Shown: positions 36,061 through 43,961 of the stretch, piece by piece | How the letters are laid out: every line of letters begins with the position of its first letter | How positions within the stretch are numbered: the stretch's first letter is position 1 | DNA from: an uncultured Acetatifactor sp. | GTDB lineage: Bacteria > Bacillota > Clostridia > Lachnospirales > Lachnospiraceae | Direction: 5' to 3' | DNA: 64,000 nucleotides | NCBI GenBank assembly: GCA_947631615.1 | Contig: CANRLX010000007.1 | Coordinates: 1-64,000 of the forward strand | Notes under the pieces: model-generated | What the model was told of the DNA's origin: nothing | Seen by the model: the letters and a program-made list of their open reading frames with translations, nothing else | The model's database searches: none | Program-made: the position numbers and the translations under genes

Positions 36061-37212
36061 ATGGATTATATTATATCTACGTTTGGCAACCTGGTGCATC
36101 AGACGGCGTTTTTCAACCTGGATTGGAAAAACTATGTCATGATCGCCGTTGCGTGCTTTTTCCTTTATTTGGCTATCCGTCACGAGTTTGAGCCGCTTTT
36201 GCTGGTGCCCATCGCGTTCGGCATGCTGTTGGTAAACATTTACCCCGACATCATGCTGCACCCGGAGGATGCCGCCAACGGGACGGGCGGATTGCTGTAC
36301 TATTTCTATCAGCTGGACGAGTGGGCGATCCTGCCCTCCCTGATCTTCATGGGCGTGGGCGCGATGACCGACTTCGGTCCCCTGATCGCCAACCCCAAGA
36401 GCTTTCTTTTGGGAGCGGCGGCACAGTTCGGTATTTTTGCGGCATACTTTGGCGCGATCGCATTGGGCTTCAACGATATGGCGGCGGCTGCGATCTCCAT
36501 CATCGGCGGAGCGGACGGACCTACGTCCATCTTCCTTGCAAGTAAGCTGGGGCAGACCGCTATCATGGGGCCGATCGCGGTGGCGGCGTACTCCTATATG
36601 TCGCTTGTGCCGATCATCCAGCCTCCGGTTATGAAGCTTCTGACCACGGAGAAGGAGCGGCAGATCAAGATGGGACAGCTTCGTCCGGTCTCCAAGCTGG
36701 AGAAGATTCTCTTCCCGATCATCGTTACCATCGTGGTGTGTCTGATCCTTCCCACCACGGCGCCCCTGGTGGGTATGCTGATGCTGGGCAACCTGTTTAG
36801 AGAGTCCGGTGTGGTGAGACAGCTGACGGAGACCGCATCCAACGCTCTGATGTATATCGTGGTGATCCTGCTGGGTACCTCCGTGGGAGCTACCACCAGC
36901 GCGGAGGCATTCTTAAATGCGGATACCCTGAAGATCGTAGTCCTGGGTCTCGCCGCGTTTGTCTTTGGCACGGCGGCCGGCGTCCTGTTCGGCAAGCTGA
37001 TGTGCATTGCCACCAAGGGCAAGGTGAACCCTCTGATCGGCTCCGCCGGTGTGTCCGCAGTGCCTATGGCGGCCCGCGTGTCCCAGAAGGTGGGCGCGGA
37101 GGCGGATCCCACCAACTTCCTGCTGATGCACGCTATGGGACCCAACGTGGCGGGCGTAATCGGAACCGCGGTGGCGGCCGGAACCTTCATGGCTATCTTT
37201 GGAGTATTTTAA
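36061..37212 (+). CDS. Na+-translocating decarboxylase beta subunit (OadB/MmdB family)
   Basis: A 383-residue integral membrane protein with around nine hydrophobic segments. It is the channel that decarboxylates carboxyl-biotin and exports Na+. Family motifs are clear: [12 protein letters not shown], the discontinuous-helix segment [10 protein letters not shown], and a C-terminal [15 protein letters not shown]. The Asp in GGADGPT is the known essential residue of OadB. AGGAGG lies ahead of the ATG at 36061. The position between biotin carrier and 5S-like subunit fits a Na+-pumping complex. Family evidence does not distinguish oxaloacetate from malonate or methylmalonyl-CoA systems. Confidence 0.94.
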   Translation: MDYIISTFGNLVHQTAFFNLDWKNYVMIAVACFFLYLAIRHEFEPLLLVPIAFGMLLVNIYPDIMLHPEDAANGTGGLLYYFYQLDEWAILPSLIFMGVGAMTDFGPLIANPKSFLLGAAAQFGIFAAYFGAIALGFNDMAAAAISIIGGADGPTSIFLASKLGQTAIMGPIAVAAYSYMSLVPIIQPPVMKLLTTEKERQIKMGQLRPVSKLEKILFPIIVTIVVCLILPTTAPLVGMLMLGNLFRESGVVRQLTETASNALMYIVVILLGTSVGATTSAEAFLNADTLKIVVLGLAAFVFGTAAGVLFGKLMCIATKGKVNPLIGSAGVSAVPMAARVSQKVGAEADPTNFLLMHAMGPNVAGVIGTAVAAGTFMAIFGVF

Positions 37213-37254
37213 GGGATATGGATTGATCAAAAAAGACAAGGAGGAAATTCGTAA

Positions 37255-38682
37255 ATGCCAGAACAAGCTAAAAAACCGATTAAGATTACAGAGACTGTTT
37301 TGCGTGACGCTCACCAGTCTCTGATTGCGACCAGAATGCCCACCGAGCTGATGCTTCCCATCATCGACAAGATGGATAAGGTCGGATATCACTCCGTGGA
37401 GTGCTGGGGCGGCGCGACCTTCGATGCCTCCCTCCGCTTCCTGAAGGAGGATCCCTGGGACAGACTGAGAAAGCTCCGCGACGGATTTAAGAAAACCAAG
37501 CTGCAGATGCTCTTCCGCGGACAGAATATCCTGGGCTACAGGCCCTACGCGGACGACGTGGTGGATTACTTCGTACAGAAGTCCATCTCCAACGGCATTG
37601 ACATTATTCGTATTTTTGACTGCTTAAACGACCTGCGCAATCTGCAGGAGGCGGTGAACGCCACCAACCGTTTCAAGCAGAAGGAGGGAAGAGGACACGC
37701 GCAGGTTGCCCTGTCCTACACCCTGGGCGACGCCTACACGCTGGAGTACTGGACCGGCATGGCGAAGAAGATCGAGGAGATGGGAGCGGATTCCATCTGT
37801 ATCAAGGATATGGCAGGACTGCTCGTTCCCTACAAGGCGACCGAGCTGATCACCGCGATGAAGAGCGCCACCAAGCTGCCGATCCAGCTGCACACCCACT
37901 ATACCTCCGGTGTGGCGGGAATGACTTATCTGAAGGCCGTGGAGGCCGGCGTCGACGTGATCGATACCGCTATGAGCCCCTTCGCGATGGGAACCTCTCA
38001 GCCGGCTACCGAGGTGATGGTGGAGACCTTCAAGGGGACTCCCTACGATACCGGCTTTGATCAGAACCTGCTGGCGGAGATCGCGGACTACTTCCGTCCT
38101 TACAGGGACGAGTGCCTGAAGAACGGCCTGCTCAATCCCAGAGTGATGGGCGTTGACATCAAGACGCTTCTGTATCAGGTGCCCGGCGGAATGCTCTCCA
38201 ACATGGTGAGCCAGTTGAAGGAGCAGAACGCGGAGGATAAGTATTACGATGTGCTGAAGGAGATCCCCAGGGTCCGCAAGGATCTGGGCGAGCCCCCTCT
38301 GGTTACCCCCTCCTCTCAGATCGTCGGCACCCAGGCGGTATTCAATGTGCTGATGGGCGAGCGCTACAAGGTTGCCACCAAGGAGACCAAGGGGATGCTG
38401 CGCGGCGAGTACGGCCAGACCGTAAAGCCTATGAGCCAGGAGGTTATCGACAAGGTGATCCCCGGCGAGGAGAGGATCACCTGCCGCTATGCGGATACCC
38501 TGGAGAACGAGCTTGACAAGCTGGAGGGCGAGATGAAGGAGTGGAAGCAGCAGGACGAGGATGTGCTGAGCTACGCTCTGTTCCCCCAGGTGGCTACGGA
38601 CTTCTTCAAGTACCGTCAGGCACAGCAGGAGAAGGTGGATATGTCACAGGCGGACGTTAAGAACGGCGCTTATCCGGTGTAA
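37255..38682 (+). CDS. Oxaloacetate/pyruvate carboxyltransferase, OadA/5S-like, no biotin domain
   Basis: A 475-residue TIM-barrel carboxyltransferase of the OadA/PycB/5S family, which moves carboxyl between oxaloacetate/pyruvate and biotin. The metal ligands are D18 in ETVLRDAHQS and H213/H215 in LHTHYTSG. The carbamylated lysine is K184 in CIKDMAG. The substrate pocket FRGQNILGY is intact. The chain stops after the conserved PYC-OADA domain and lacks the C-terminal biotinyl domain of full-length OadA (about 590 residues), so it depends on the separate carrier at 35637. Together with the MmdA-like protein it gives two carboxyltransferases per carrier, the composition of a transcarboxylase. 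Confidence 0.92.
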   Translation: MPEQAKKPIKITETVLRDAHQSLIATRMPTELMLPIIDKMDKVGYHSVECWGGATFDASLRFLKEDPWDRLRKLRDGFKKTKLQMLFRGQNILGYRPYADDVVDYFVQKSISNGIDIIRIFDCLNDLRNLQEAVNATNRFKQKEGRGHAQVALSYTLGDAYTLEYWTGMAKKIEEMGADSICIKDMAGLLVPYKATELITAMKSATKLPIQLHTHYTSGVAGMTYLKAVEAGVDVIDTAMSPFAMGTSQPATEVMVETFKGTPYDTGFDQNLLAEIADYFRPYRDECLKNGLLNPRVMGVDIKTLLYQVPGGMLSNMVSQLKEQNAEDKYYDVLKEIPRVRKDLGEPPLVTPSSQIVGTQAVFNVLMGERYKVATKETKGMLRGEYGQTVKPMSQEVIDKVIPGEERITCRYADTLENELDKLEGEMKEWKQQDEDVLSYALFPQVATDFFKYRQAQQEKVDMSQADVKNGAYPV

Positions 38683-38784
38683 AGAACAGCAGTAAGGCAG
38701 CGATGGGTTTCGAGGGTGAAATCTGTCGCTGTTTTCTATTCCGGCAGAAGTGTCGGGCATTGGTTTACGGCGGGAGGAGAGAAC

Positions 38785-39711
38785 ATGAAGATTGATACGG
38801 TGGCGATTTTGGGAGCGGGAGCGGTCGGAGGCTATTTTGTCTGGGGGCTGTCTCCCAAGCTGGGGGACAGGCTCTGGGTGATTGCGGAAGGGGAGCGCAA
38901 GGAGCGGCTCCTCAGAGAGGGCATGGAGATCAACCAAAAAAGGTATGCGCTGCATGTGAGGACGCCCGAGGAGGCCAGGGGAGCGGATCTTCTGCTGGTG
39001 GCCACCAAGTACAGGGGGCTTCGGACCGCCCTTCCCGCCATAGAAAGGATCGTGGGGGAGAGAACGGTCGTGATGAGCCTGTTAAACGGCGTGGACAGCG
39101 AGGAGATCATCGGGGAGCGGATCGGAGGAAAGCACATGGTCTATTCGCTGATGAAGATCGCCTCGGAGCGGCGGGGAAATCAGGTGGTGTTTGACGGGCC
39201 CTCCACGCCGGGGGTGTTCTTCGGGGAGACGGCGGGCGGAGCGGATGCAGAGAGCGTGGCTGCGGTCGCCGGGGTCTTTGAAAATACCCCTCTGCATTAT
39301 CACGTGGTGCCGGATATCCTCACGCAGATCTGGCACAAATTTGCCCTGAATGTCAGCAGGAATCAGCCCCAGGCCATCGTCGGCTGCGGGGTGGGAGCCT
39401 ATGAGGACAGCGAGCATATGGCGTTTCTGGCCGATGCGCTGCGAAGAGAGGTGGTCGCGGTGGCCGCCGCCAGGGGGATCGATATCTTAGAGGCGGAAGA
39501 CGGCGCGGGAAAGAGCGCTCCCTGTGCCAAGCGGGCGCGGTATTCTACGCTGCAGGATCTGGATGCGGGCAGGCCCACGGAGGTGGAACTGTTTGCCGGC
39601 GCGATGATAAAAATGGGCAGAGAACTTGGGATTTCGGTGCCGTACAACGAGATGACCTATCATTTGATCCGGGCTCTGGAGGAGAAAAACGACGGGAAAT
39701 TTTCCTATTGA
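38785..39711 (+). CDS. Ketopantoate reductase (ApbA/PanE family)
   Basis: A 308-residue NADP-dependent reductase. The Rossmann nucleotide site is ILGAGAVGGYF near the start. TKYRG supplies the catalytic-type Lys region, followed by LLNGVDSEE. The C-terminal domain has ALNVSRNQPQAIVGCGVG and the closing EVELFAGAMIKMGRELGISVPYN (motif shortened in the family). In the pantothenate pathway such enzymes reduce 2-dehydropantoate; many paralogues act on other 2-keto acids, and no panB or panC is adjacent, so the substrate remains open. GGGAGGAG fixes the ATG at 38785; the extended start at 38716 is not needed. Confidence 0.86.
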   Translation: MKIDTVAILGAGAVGGYFVWGLSPKLGDRLWVIAEGERKERLLREGMEINQKRYALHVRTPEEARGADLLLVATKYRGLRTALPAIERIVGERTVVMSLLNGVDSEEIIGERIGGKHMVYSLMKIASERRGNQVVFDGPSTPGVFFGETAGGADAESVAAVAGVFENTPLHYHVVPDILTQIWHKFALNVSRNQPQAIVGCGVGAYEDSEHMAFLADALRREVVAVAAARGIDILEAEDGAGKSAPCAKRARYSTLQDLDAGRPTEVELFAGAMIKMGRELGISVPYNEMTYHLIRALEEKNDGKFSY

Positions 39712-39747
39712 GGGAAAAGAAGGCACATGCCAGGCTGATTTGTCTGC

Positions 39748-39770
39748 CAAAAAACGCTAATTGTTTTTTG
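39748..39770 (+). terminator. Weak A/T hairpin after the PanE-family gene
   Basis: CAAAAAAC (39748-39755) and GTTTTTTG (39763-39770) form an 8-bp A/T-rich stem with its T-run inside the 3' arm. It could stop transcription from the reductase gene, and lies at the G+C to A+T transition. A second inverted repeat (AAAAAGT-T-ACTTTTT) follows near 39795-39810. Confidence 0.4.
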
Positions 39771-39894
39771 AGAAGGCGACGATATGTATTAGAGAAAAAA
39801 GTTACTTTTTCAAAAAATTTCATTTGTCAACAGCGTCTTGCTTGGCAGAGTAATCATAGAAAGAGCGGCGGATGAAGAAGATAGGAAATGCGGT

Positions 39895-39907
39895 GTTAAG
39901 GCTTAAC
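39895..39907. promoter_or_regulatory. Perfect palindrome upstream of the methyltransferase
   Basis: GTTAAG-G-CTTAAC, a perfect 6-1-6 palindrome, lies 39 bases ahead of the methyltransferase start codon. The position suits an operator for self-control of the restriction-modification genes. No separate controller gene was found. Confidence 0.45.
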
Positions 39908-39945
39908 CGGAACAGAAAAGGTGACAATATAGAAAGGCAGCTAAT

Positions 39946-40920
39946 ATGAGCGCGATAAGTGATGGACAAATGGTTTTAACTTTTGATAATACTTTGGAGG
40001 TCAAAGAAGCACCGCCTACAGTATATCCGGAAATAGTATTTGATTTTGATAAAATATTTTCCGAACCATTGACAGAAGAAAATATGAGAAATAATAATTC
40101 GCTAGCGATTCTCGGAGAAAGTCTTTCTGTTCTTAAAAAAATGAAAGACAATTCTGTTCAGCTTATTTTTGCGGATGCCCCCTACAATATAGGGAAAGAT
40201 TTTGGAAACAATAGTGACAAGTGGGAAAGTGTGCAGGCTTATATAGAATGGTGCAAAACATGGATTGATGAGTGTATGCGTGTTCTTTCAGATACAGGCT
40301 CTATGTATTTTATGACAGCAACACAACATATGCCATATTTAGATGTATATGTTTCTGAGAAATACAATGTGTTGTGTAGAATTATTTGGACATATGATAG
40401 CTCCGGTGTTCAGTCTAAGAGAATATTTGGCTCTCTCTATGAACCGATCTTAATGATAAACAAAAACAAAAAGGCTTCTTATGTTTTTAATTATGATGAT
40501 ATTCTGGTTGAAGCAAAAACAGGAGCAACGAGAAAACTAATCGATTATAGAAAAAAAATACCGCAGCAATATAGTACCAAAAAGATCCCGGGAAATGTCT
40601 GGGATTTTAGCCGTGTAAGATTTAAGATGGATGAATACGAAAATCACCCGACACAAAAACCAGAGGCATTACTTGAACGCATTGTAAAAACATCTTCTAA
40701 TCCTGGTGATGTAATTCTGGATCCGTTTTCAGGTTCTTTTACAACATCAGCTGTAGCGTCACGTTTACGACGCGTTTCTATTGGGATTGATTTGAATGAA
40801 GAATACTACGAAATCGGATTGCGACGTACCGGCATTGCAACAGAAAGAAACGGGAAAAATCTTGAAAAAATAAAAGTGAGAAAGACAAACGCAAAATCAA
40901 AATATGTCAGAGGTGAGTAG
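39946..40920 (+). CDS. Adenine-specific DNA methyltransferase, beta class, YhdJ-like
   Basis: A 324-residue N6-adenine (possibly N4-cytosine) methyltransferase. The catalytic motif comes first (DAPY, residues 77-80, within IFADAPYNIGKDFG) and the SAM-binding motif last (DPFSGSFTT from residue 259), the order of beta-class enzymes. The catalytic motif has Ala where DPPY is usual. The stretches TYDSSGVQ, LVEAKTGATRKLIDYRK, PGNVWDF and ENHPTQKPEALLERI recall E. coli YhdJ, which methylates ATGCAT; this is from memory of that family. An N-terminal extension of about 45 residues is not in YhdJ. Codon use is A+T-rich, unlike the flanking genes. AAAGG precedes the ATG. With the downstream endonuclease it forms a type II system. 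Confidence 0.9.
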   Translation: MSAISDGQMVLTFDNTLEVKEAPPTVYPEIVFDFDKIFSEPLTEENMRNNNSLAILGESLSVLKKMKDNSVQLIFADAPYNIGKDFGNNSDKWESVQAYIEWCKTWIDECMRVLSDTGSMYFMTATQHMPYLDVYVSEKYNVLCRIIWTYDSSGVQSKRIFGSLYEPILMINKNKKASYVFNYDDILVEAKTGATRKLIDYRKKIPQQYSTKKIPGNVWDFSRVRFKMDEYENHPTQKPEALLERIVKTSSNPGDVILDPFSGSFTTSAVASRLRRVSIGIDLNEEYYEIGLRRTGIATERNGKNLEKIKVRKTNAKSKYVRGE

Positions 40921-40981
40921 TGTGAAAGAAAGTAAATTAAGCTCAAAACGTGAATTAGACACAAAAAGAAGGCTCACATAG
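40904..40981 (+). CDS. 25-codon ORF overlapping the methyltransferase end
   Basis: An ATG at 40904, in another frame than the methyltransferase, opens a 25-residue basic peptide (MSEVSSVKESKLSSKRELD...) that stops with TAG at 40979-40981. It could be a remnant of a deleted gene or a leader peptide. No ribosome site is convincing and no family is recognised. Confidence 0.25.
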   Translation: MSEVSSVKESKLSSKRELDTKRRLT

Positions 40982-41166
40982 TGAACCATCTTAGAGGTAT
41001 TCCCACCTAGATAGAAGAGGCGCACCTGCACATCAACAGCGAAACGGGTGGGTGCATCTGATGTTGATGCCGGGATGCCTTAATAATTAAGTCTATTGTA
41101 ACACGTAAATGCGGAGGTGTAAAACACTTTCATTACTATTTGTGCCGCCAACTGAAAGGCGGCGGA
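40982..41166 (+). other. Non-coding spacer with overlapping inverted repeats
   Basis: There is no credible ORF. CATCAACA (41031-41038) is complementary to TGTTGATG (41062-41069), and GCACC (41022-41026) to GGTGC (41051-41055). These two pairings cross, so they are alternatives or a pseudoknot. GATGCC is repeated at 41066 and 41075. GCCGCC/GGCGGC forms a small hairpin just before the endonuclease start. The segment is locally G+C-rich within an A+T-rich island. Confidence 0.5.
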
Positions 41167-41178
41167 ATGGAGATTAAA

Positions 41179-42291
41179 ATGAAAATCACAGAAGCATTTG
41201 TCGCTGAGATATTGAAAAAAGAATACCCTGAAGATTTTCAGAAAATCTATGATAATAGTCCCATGCTTCAATATCTGGACAAAAAAATGAAAGCAGTACA
41301 TGGAAACAGTAAAGCCCGCAGGAGTTTAGCCAATATCTACGCTATTTATTCTATCCTTTATTTTTATCAAAATGAGTTTTATGAAAAGAAAGAACAGTAT
41401 CGTCACTTTGATGGCTATGACTACATGAAATTGTTTACCTTCTATCGTAGTTTGTATGGCGGAAGCAAATTACAAAACCATGCCTTAAACTCTCGTGTAA
41501 ACGGAGAGTTTCGCAATAAAGTTAAAGATACAGTAAATGATTTAATTATCATGAACAACGGCAAGTATCTTATCCACATTGATTACATTTACGTGGCCGG
41601 TCATGATATAAGCAGAGTTTCCTGTATGATTATTGAGAGATATGTGGAGCTTCTTATTGCCAAAGACCACGCATTGATAAGTATTCTTGAGGAATTAAAA
41701 AAGCTGACAGATTATTCGGAAAAGAAAGATAAAATCAAAGCTTTGCTTACGGAAGATGCAGAAGCCCGTATTTTTGAAATAATCAGCTATGCTATACTAA
41801 AAAACCATTATAAAAATATTACAGTTTTTTTCGGCTATACACAGGATAAAATTGAAGAAGTTGCCTTAGAGTTATTTAAGACAGGCAGAACAAATGCAAA
41901 CGATGGTGGAATTGATTTTGTAATGAGACCCATAGGAAGATTTTTCCAGGTGACAGAGGTTAATAATTATGATAAATATTTGCTGGATATTGATAAGGTG
42001 ATGCACTTTCCGGTTAGTTTTGTTATCAAAACCAAGCAGAGCAAGGAAATGGTGTTGGAGGATTTAGAGGAATATATTGCACAGCGCACCAGTGGTATGT
42101 TTATTTTGGAGAAAAGATACCGAAAAGCCATTGAAGAAATTATTACTATCAATGAGCTTCAAACATGGACAGAGGAACTGAAGGATAGTGATATAGATGA
42201 AATTATCCGAGACATTGACATATATTATAAAATTGAAATGAACATAGAATTTGAAGATGGTGAAGAGGAGCAGCAGATTCATGATTTTTAG
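41179..42291 (+). CDS. Probable type II restriction endonuclease
   Basis: A 370-residue, A+T-rich gene directly after the methyltransferase. Residues 1-235 are mainly helical. The C-terminal third has a candidate PD-(D/E)xK-type core: DGGIDF (D246) and then FFQVTEV (Q257, E260). In Mrr-like nucleases the pattern is GxD...QxK; here the position of the catalytic Lys holds Thr, so the lysine may be supplied elsewhere or the core may be atypical. The role as endonuclease is inferred from the pairing with the methyltransferase and from this core. If the methyltransferase resembles YhdJ, the target could be ATGCAT. The start at 41179 has GGAG six bases upstream; ATG 41167 is an alternative. Confidence 0.72.
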   Translation: MKITEAFVAEILKKEYPEDFQKIYDNSPMLQYLDKKMKAVHGNSKARRSLANIYAIYSILYFYQNEFYEKKEQYRHFDGYDYMKLFTFYRSLYGGSKLQNHALNSRVNGEFRNKVKDTVNDLIIMNNGKYLIHIDYIYVAGHDISRVSCMIIERYVELLIAKDHALISILEELKKLTDYSEKKDKIKALLTEDAEARIFEIISYAILKNHYKNITVFFGYTQDKIEEVALELFKTGRTNANDGGIDFVMRPIGRFFQVTEVNNYDKYLLDIDKVMHFPVSFVIKTKQSKEMVLEDLEEYIAQRTSGMFILEKRYRKAIEEIITINELQTWTEELKDSDIDEIIRDIDIYYKIEMNIEFEDGEEEQQIHDF

Positions 42292-42365
42292 AATAAAGAA
42301 AAATTTTCTGGGTGCCCCTTATGTTGTATCTTTTCTTGGTTTTGGCAGAATTTGTGCAATGCCTC

Positions 42366-42395
42366 TTGACAAGCTCCACTTATACCTAGTAAAAT
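42366..42395 (+). promoter_or_regulatory. Promoter of the tetR-family gene
   Basis: TTGACA (42366-42371) and TAAAAT (42390-42395), spacing 18 bases. The 3' end overlaps the palindrome at 42394. Confidence 0.65.
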
Positions 42396-42407
42396 AACAA
42401 GTGTTAT
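42394..42407. promoter_or_regulatory. Candidate TetR operator
   Basis: ATAACA-AG-TGTTAT is an exact 6-2-6 inverted repeat that overlaps the -10 element and the expected start of transcription. A second, shorter palindrome, AAACGTTT, follows at 42408-42415. The arrangement suits self-repression by the TetR-family protein encoded 46 bases downstream. Confidence 0.6.
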
Positions 42408-42452
42408 AAACGTTTTATCGGAAACGGGTACCAAGGAAGGAAAGGGAAGATC

Positions 42453-43013
42453 ATGGCTCGCAAGGAGACTATCACCATCGAAAAAATTTTGGATATGGCG
42501 TTTGCCATCCTGAGGGAGGAGGGCTTTGCCAATGTGACGGCCAGAAAGGTAGCCAAAAAGGCCGGCTGCTCCACACAGCCCATCTTTCGCGTCTATGCCA
42601 ATATGGACGAGCTCTGGGACGCCGTCATTGCAAAGGCGGCGGACTTTTTTCAGGATTTTTACAGCCTTTATCCCAGGACCGGCAAGACTCCCTTTTCCAA
42701 CCTTGGAATGGCGTATATCGCCTTTGCCAAAAAGGAGAGACATCTCTTTGAGCTGCTCTTTGTCTCCGGCAACACCGGAGGAAGGAGCCGGTACGAGCTC
42801 TTAAACGGCCCCGCCGGAAATGTGATGCGCGAGATCAATCTGGCGAGAGCGGAGGGCTGCAAGGATCCCAGCGAGCTGTTTATGAGAATGTTTATCCTGA
42901 TCCACGGCGCGGCCTGCATGACCCTGACCGGAGACTATGATCTCTCCGACGTGGAGACACTGGCGCTTTTGGAGCGTTCCTACGAGGATATTACCCGGGA
43001 TGACAAGGCGTGA
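42453..43013 (+). CDS. TetR-family transcriptional regulator
   Basis: A 186-residue regulator. The N-terminal helix-turn-helix (residues about 10-55) has the family pattern VTARKVAKKAGCSTQPIFRVY and then ANMDELW. The C-terminal ligand-binding domain (from about residue 65) is helical and not diagnostic of a ligand. GGGAAG precedes the ATG. The gene is the first normal-composition gene after the A+T-rich island and begins a run with the RpiR-type regulator (18 bases later). A palindrome over its own promoter suggests autoregulation. The target and effector are unknown. Confidence 0.9.
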   Translation: MARKETITIEKILDMAFAILREEGFANVTARKVAKKAGCSTQPIFRVYANMDELWDAVIAKAADFFQDFYSLYPRTGKTPFSNLGMAYIAFAKKERHLFELLFVSGNTGGRSRYELLNGPAGNVMREINLARAEGCKDPSELFMRMFILIHGAACMTLTGDYDLSDVETLALLERSYEDITRDDKA

Positions 43014-43031
43014 TAAGGAGCGTTTGGCGGC

Positions 43032-43961
43032 ATGGAGAAGCAGTACGATGTCTTGAGCAGAATACAGGAGCGGTACGATCACATGAGCAAGAGCCACAAG
43101 GTGATCGCCGGCTATATCCTGGAGCATTACGATCAGGCGGTCTTTATGACGGCCGCCAGGCTGGGGGAGACGCTGAGCGTCAGCGAGTCCACGGTGGTTC
43201 GTTTTGCCGCCGGGGTGGGCTACGCGGGCTATCCGGAATTTCAGAAGGCTCTGGAGGAATGTGTCCAGGGAAAGCTCAGCAACATCCAGAAGATGGATGC
43301 CAAGTATGGCAGGAGCACCCAGTCGGAGATTTTGACCTCCGTGATCACGGCGGATATCGAGAAGCTGGAGCACACCATACACCATCTGGATTCGGCGGCC
43401 TTTGAGACGGCGGTAAATATCATTCTGGAGGCGGAGACCATCTACATCATGGGACTGCGCAGCAACGAACCGCTGGCGGCCTTTCTTCACTTTTATCTGA
43501 ATATGATACGGGGCAATGTGGTGCTTTTAAAGACCACCAGCGTCACGGAGACCTTTGAGCAGATGATCCGCATCGGGGAAAAGGACTGTTTTATCGGCAT
43601 CAGCTTTCCCAGGTACTCCATGCGTACCCTGAAGGCTATGGAGTTTGCCAATGACCGAAACTCCAAGGTGATCGCTATCACGGACACCGTTCATTCCCCC
43701 ATGAATCTGTATTCCTCCTGCAACCTTTTTGCCAGGAGCGACATGGTTTCCATCGTGGACTCCCTGGTCGCCCCTCTGAGCGTGATCAACGCCCTGGTGG
43801 TGGCGCTGTGTCTGAAGTGCCCGCAGGATGTGAAGAGGAATCTGGAGATGCTGGAGGAGGCCTGGAACAACTATCAGGTCTACTTAAACGACGAGATCGA
43901 CTTTATCAACGATGAGCCCATCTTAAATTATTCACTCAGAAAACAGGATGACAAGAGATAG
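43032..43961 (+). CDS. MurR/RpiR-family regulator with SIS domain
   Basis: A 309-residue regulator. An RpiR-type helix-turn-helix occupies residues 1-77 (AARLGETLSVSESTVVRFA). A sugar isomerase (SIS) domain follows at about 115-250, with IYIMGLRSNEPLAAFL and the phosphosugar-binding serine region GISFPRYS. Such proteins sense phosphosugars and control sugar or cell-wall-sugar genes. The extended C-terminal tail (after KCPQDVKRNLEML) is variable. The stop at 43961 directly abuts the next start codon, so translation is coupled to the flavoprotein gene. No sugar operon lies next to it, so the effector cannot be named. Confidence 0.9.
   Translation: MEKQYDVLSRIQERYDHMSKSHKVIAGYILEHYDQAVFMTAARLGETLSVSESTVVRFAAGVGYAGYPEFQKALEECVQGKLSNIQKMDAKYGRSTQSEILTSVITADIEKLEHTIHHLDSAAFETAVNIILEAETIYIMGLRSNEPLAAFLHFYLNMIRGNVVLLKTTSVTETFEQMIRIGEKDCFIGISFPRYSMRTLKAMEFANDRNSKVIAITDTVHSPMNLYSSCNLFARSDMVSIVDSLVAPLSVINALVVALCLKCPQDVKRNLEMLEEAWNNYQVYLNDEIDFINDEPILNYSLRKQDDKR

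Larger units (their letters stand above)
39780..42350. mobile_element. A+T-rich restriction-modification island
   Basis: Base composition falls sharply to about one third G+C by eye from about 39780 and recovers near 42350. The segment holds a DNA methyltransferase and a probable restriction endonuclease in the same direction. There is no transposase or integrase. The direct repeat TTGGCAGA occurs at 39842-39849 and 42343-42350, close to both composition changes, and could be a footprint of insertion. Transfer is inferred from composition and gene content. Confidence 0.75.

Noticed and set aside
41022-41080. Group II intron or integrase attachment site
   Set aside because: There is no reverse transcriptase, no typical intron ends and no integrase. 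Only the crossed repeats can be supported.
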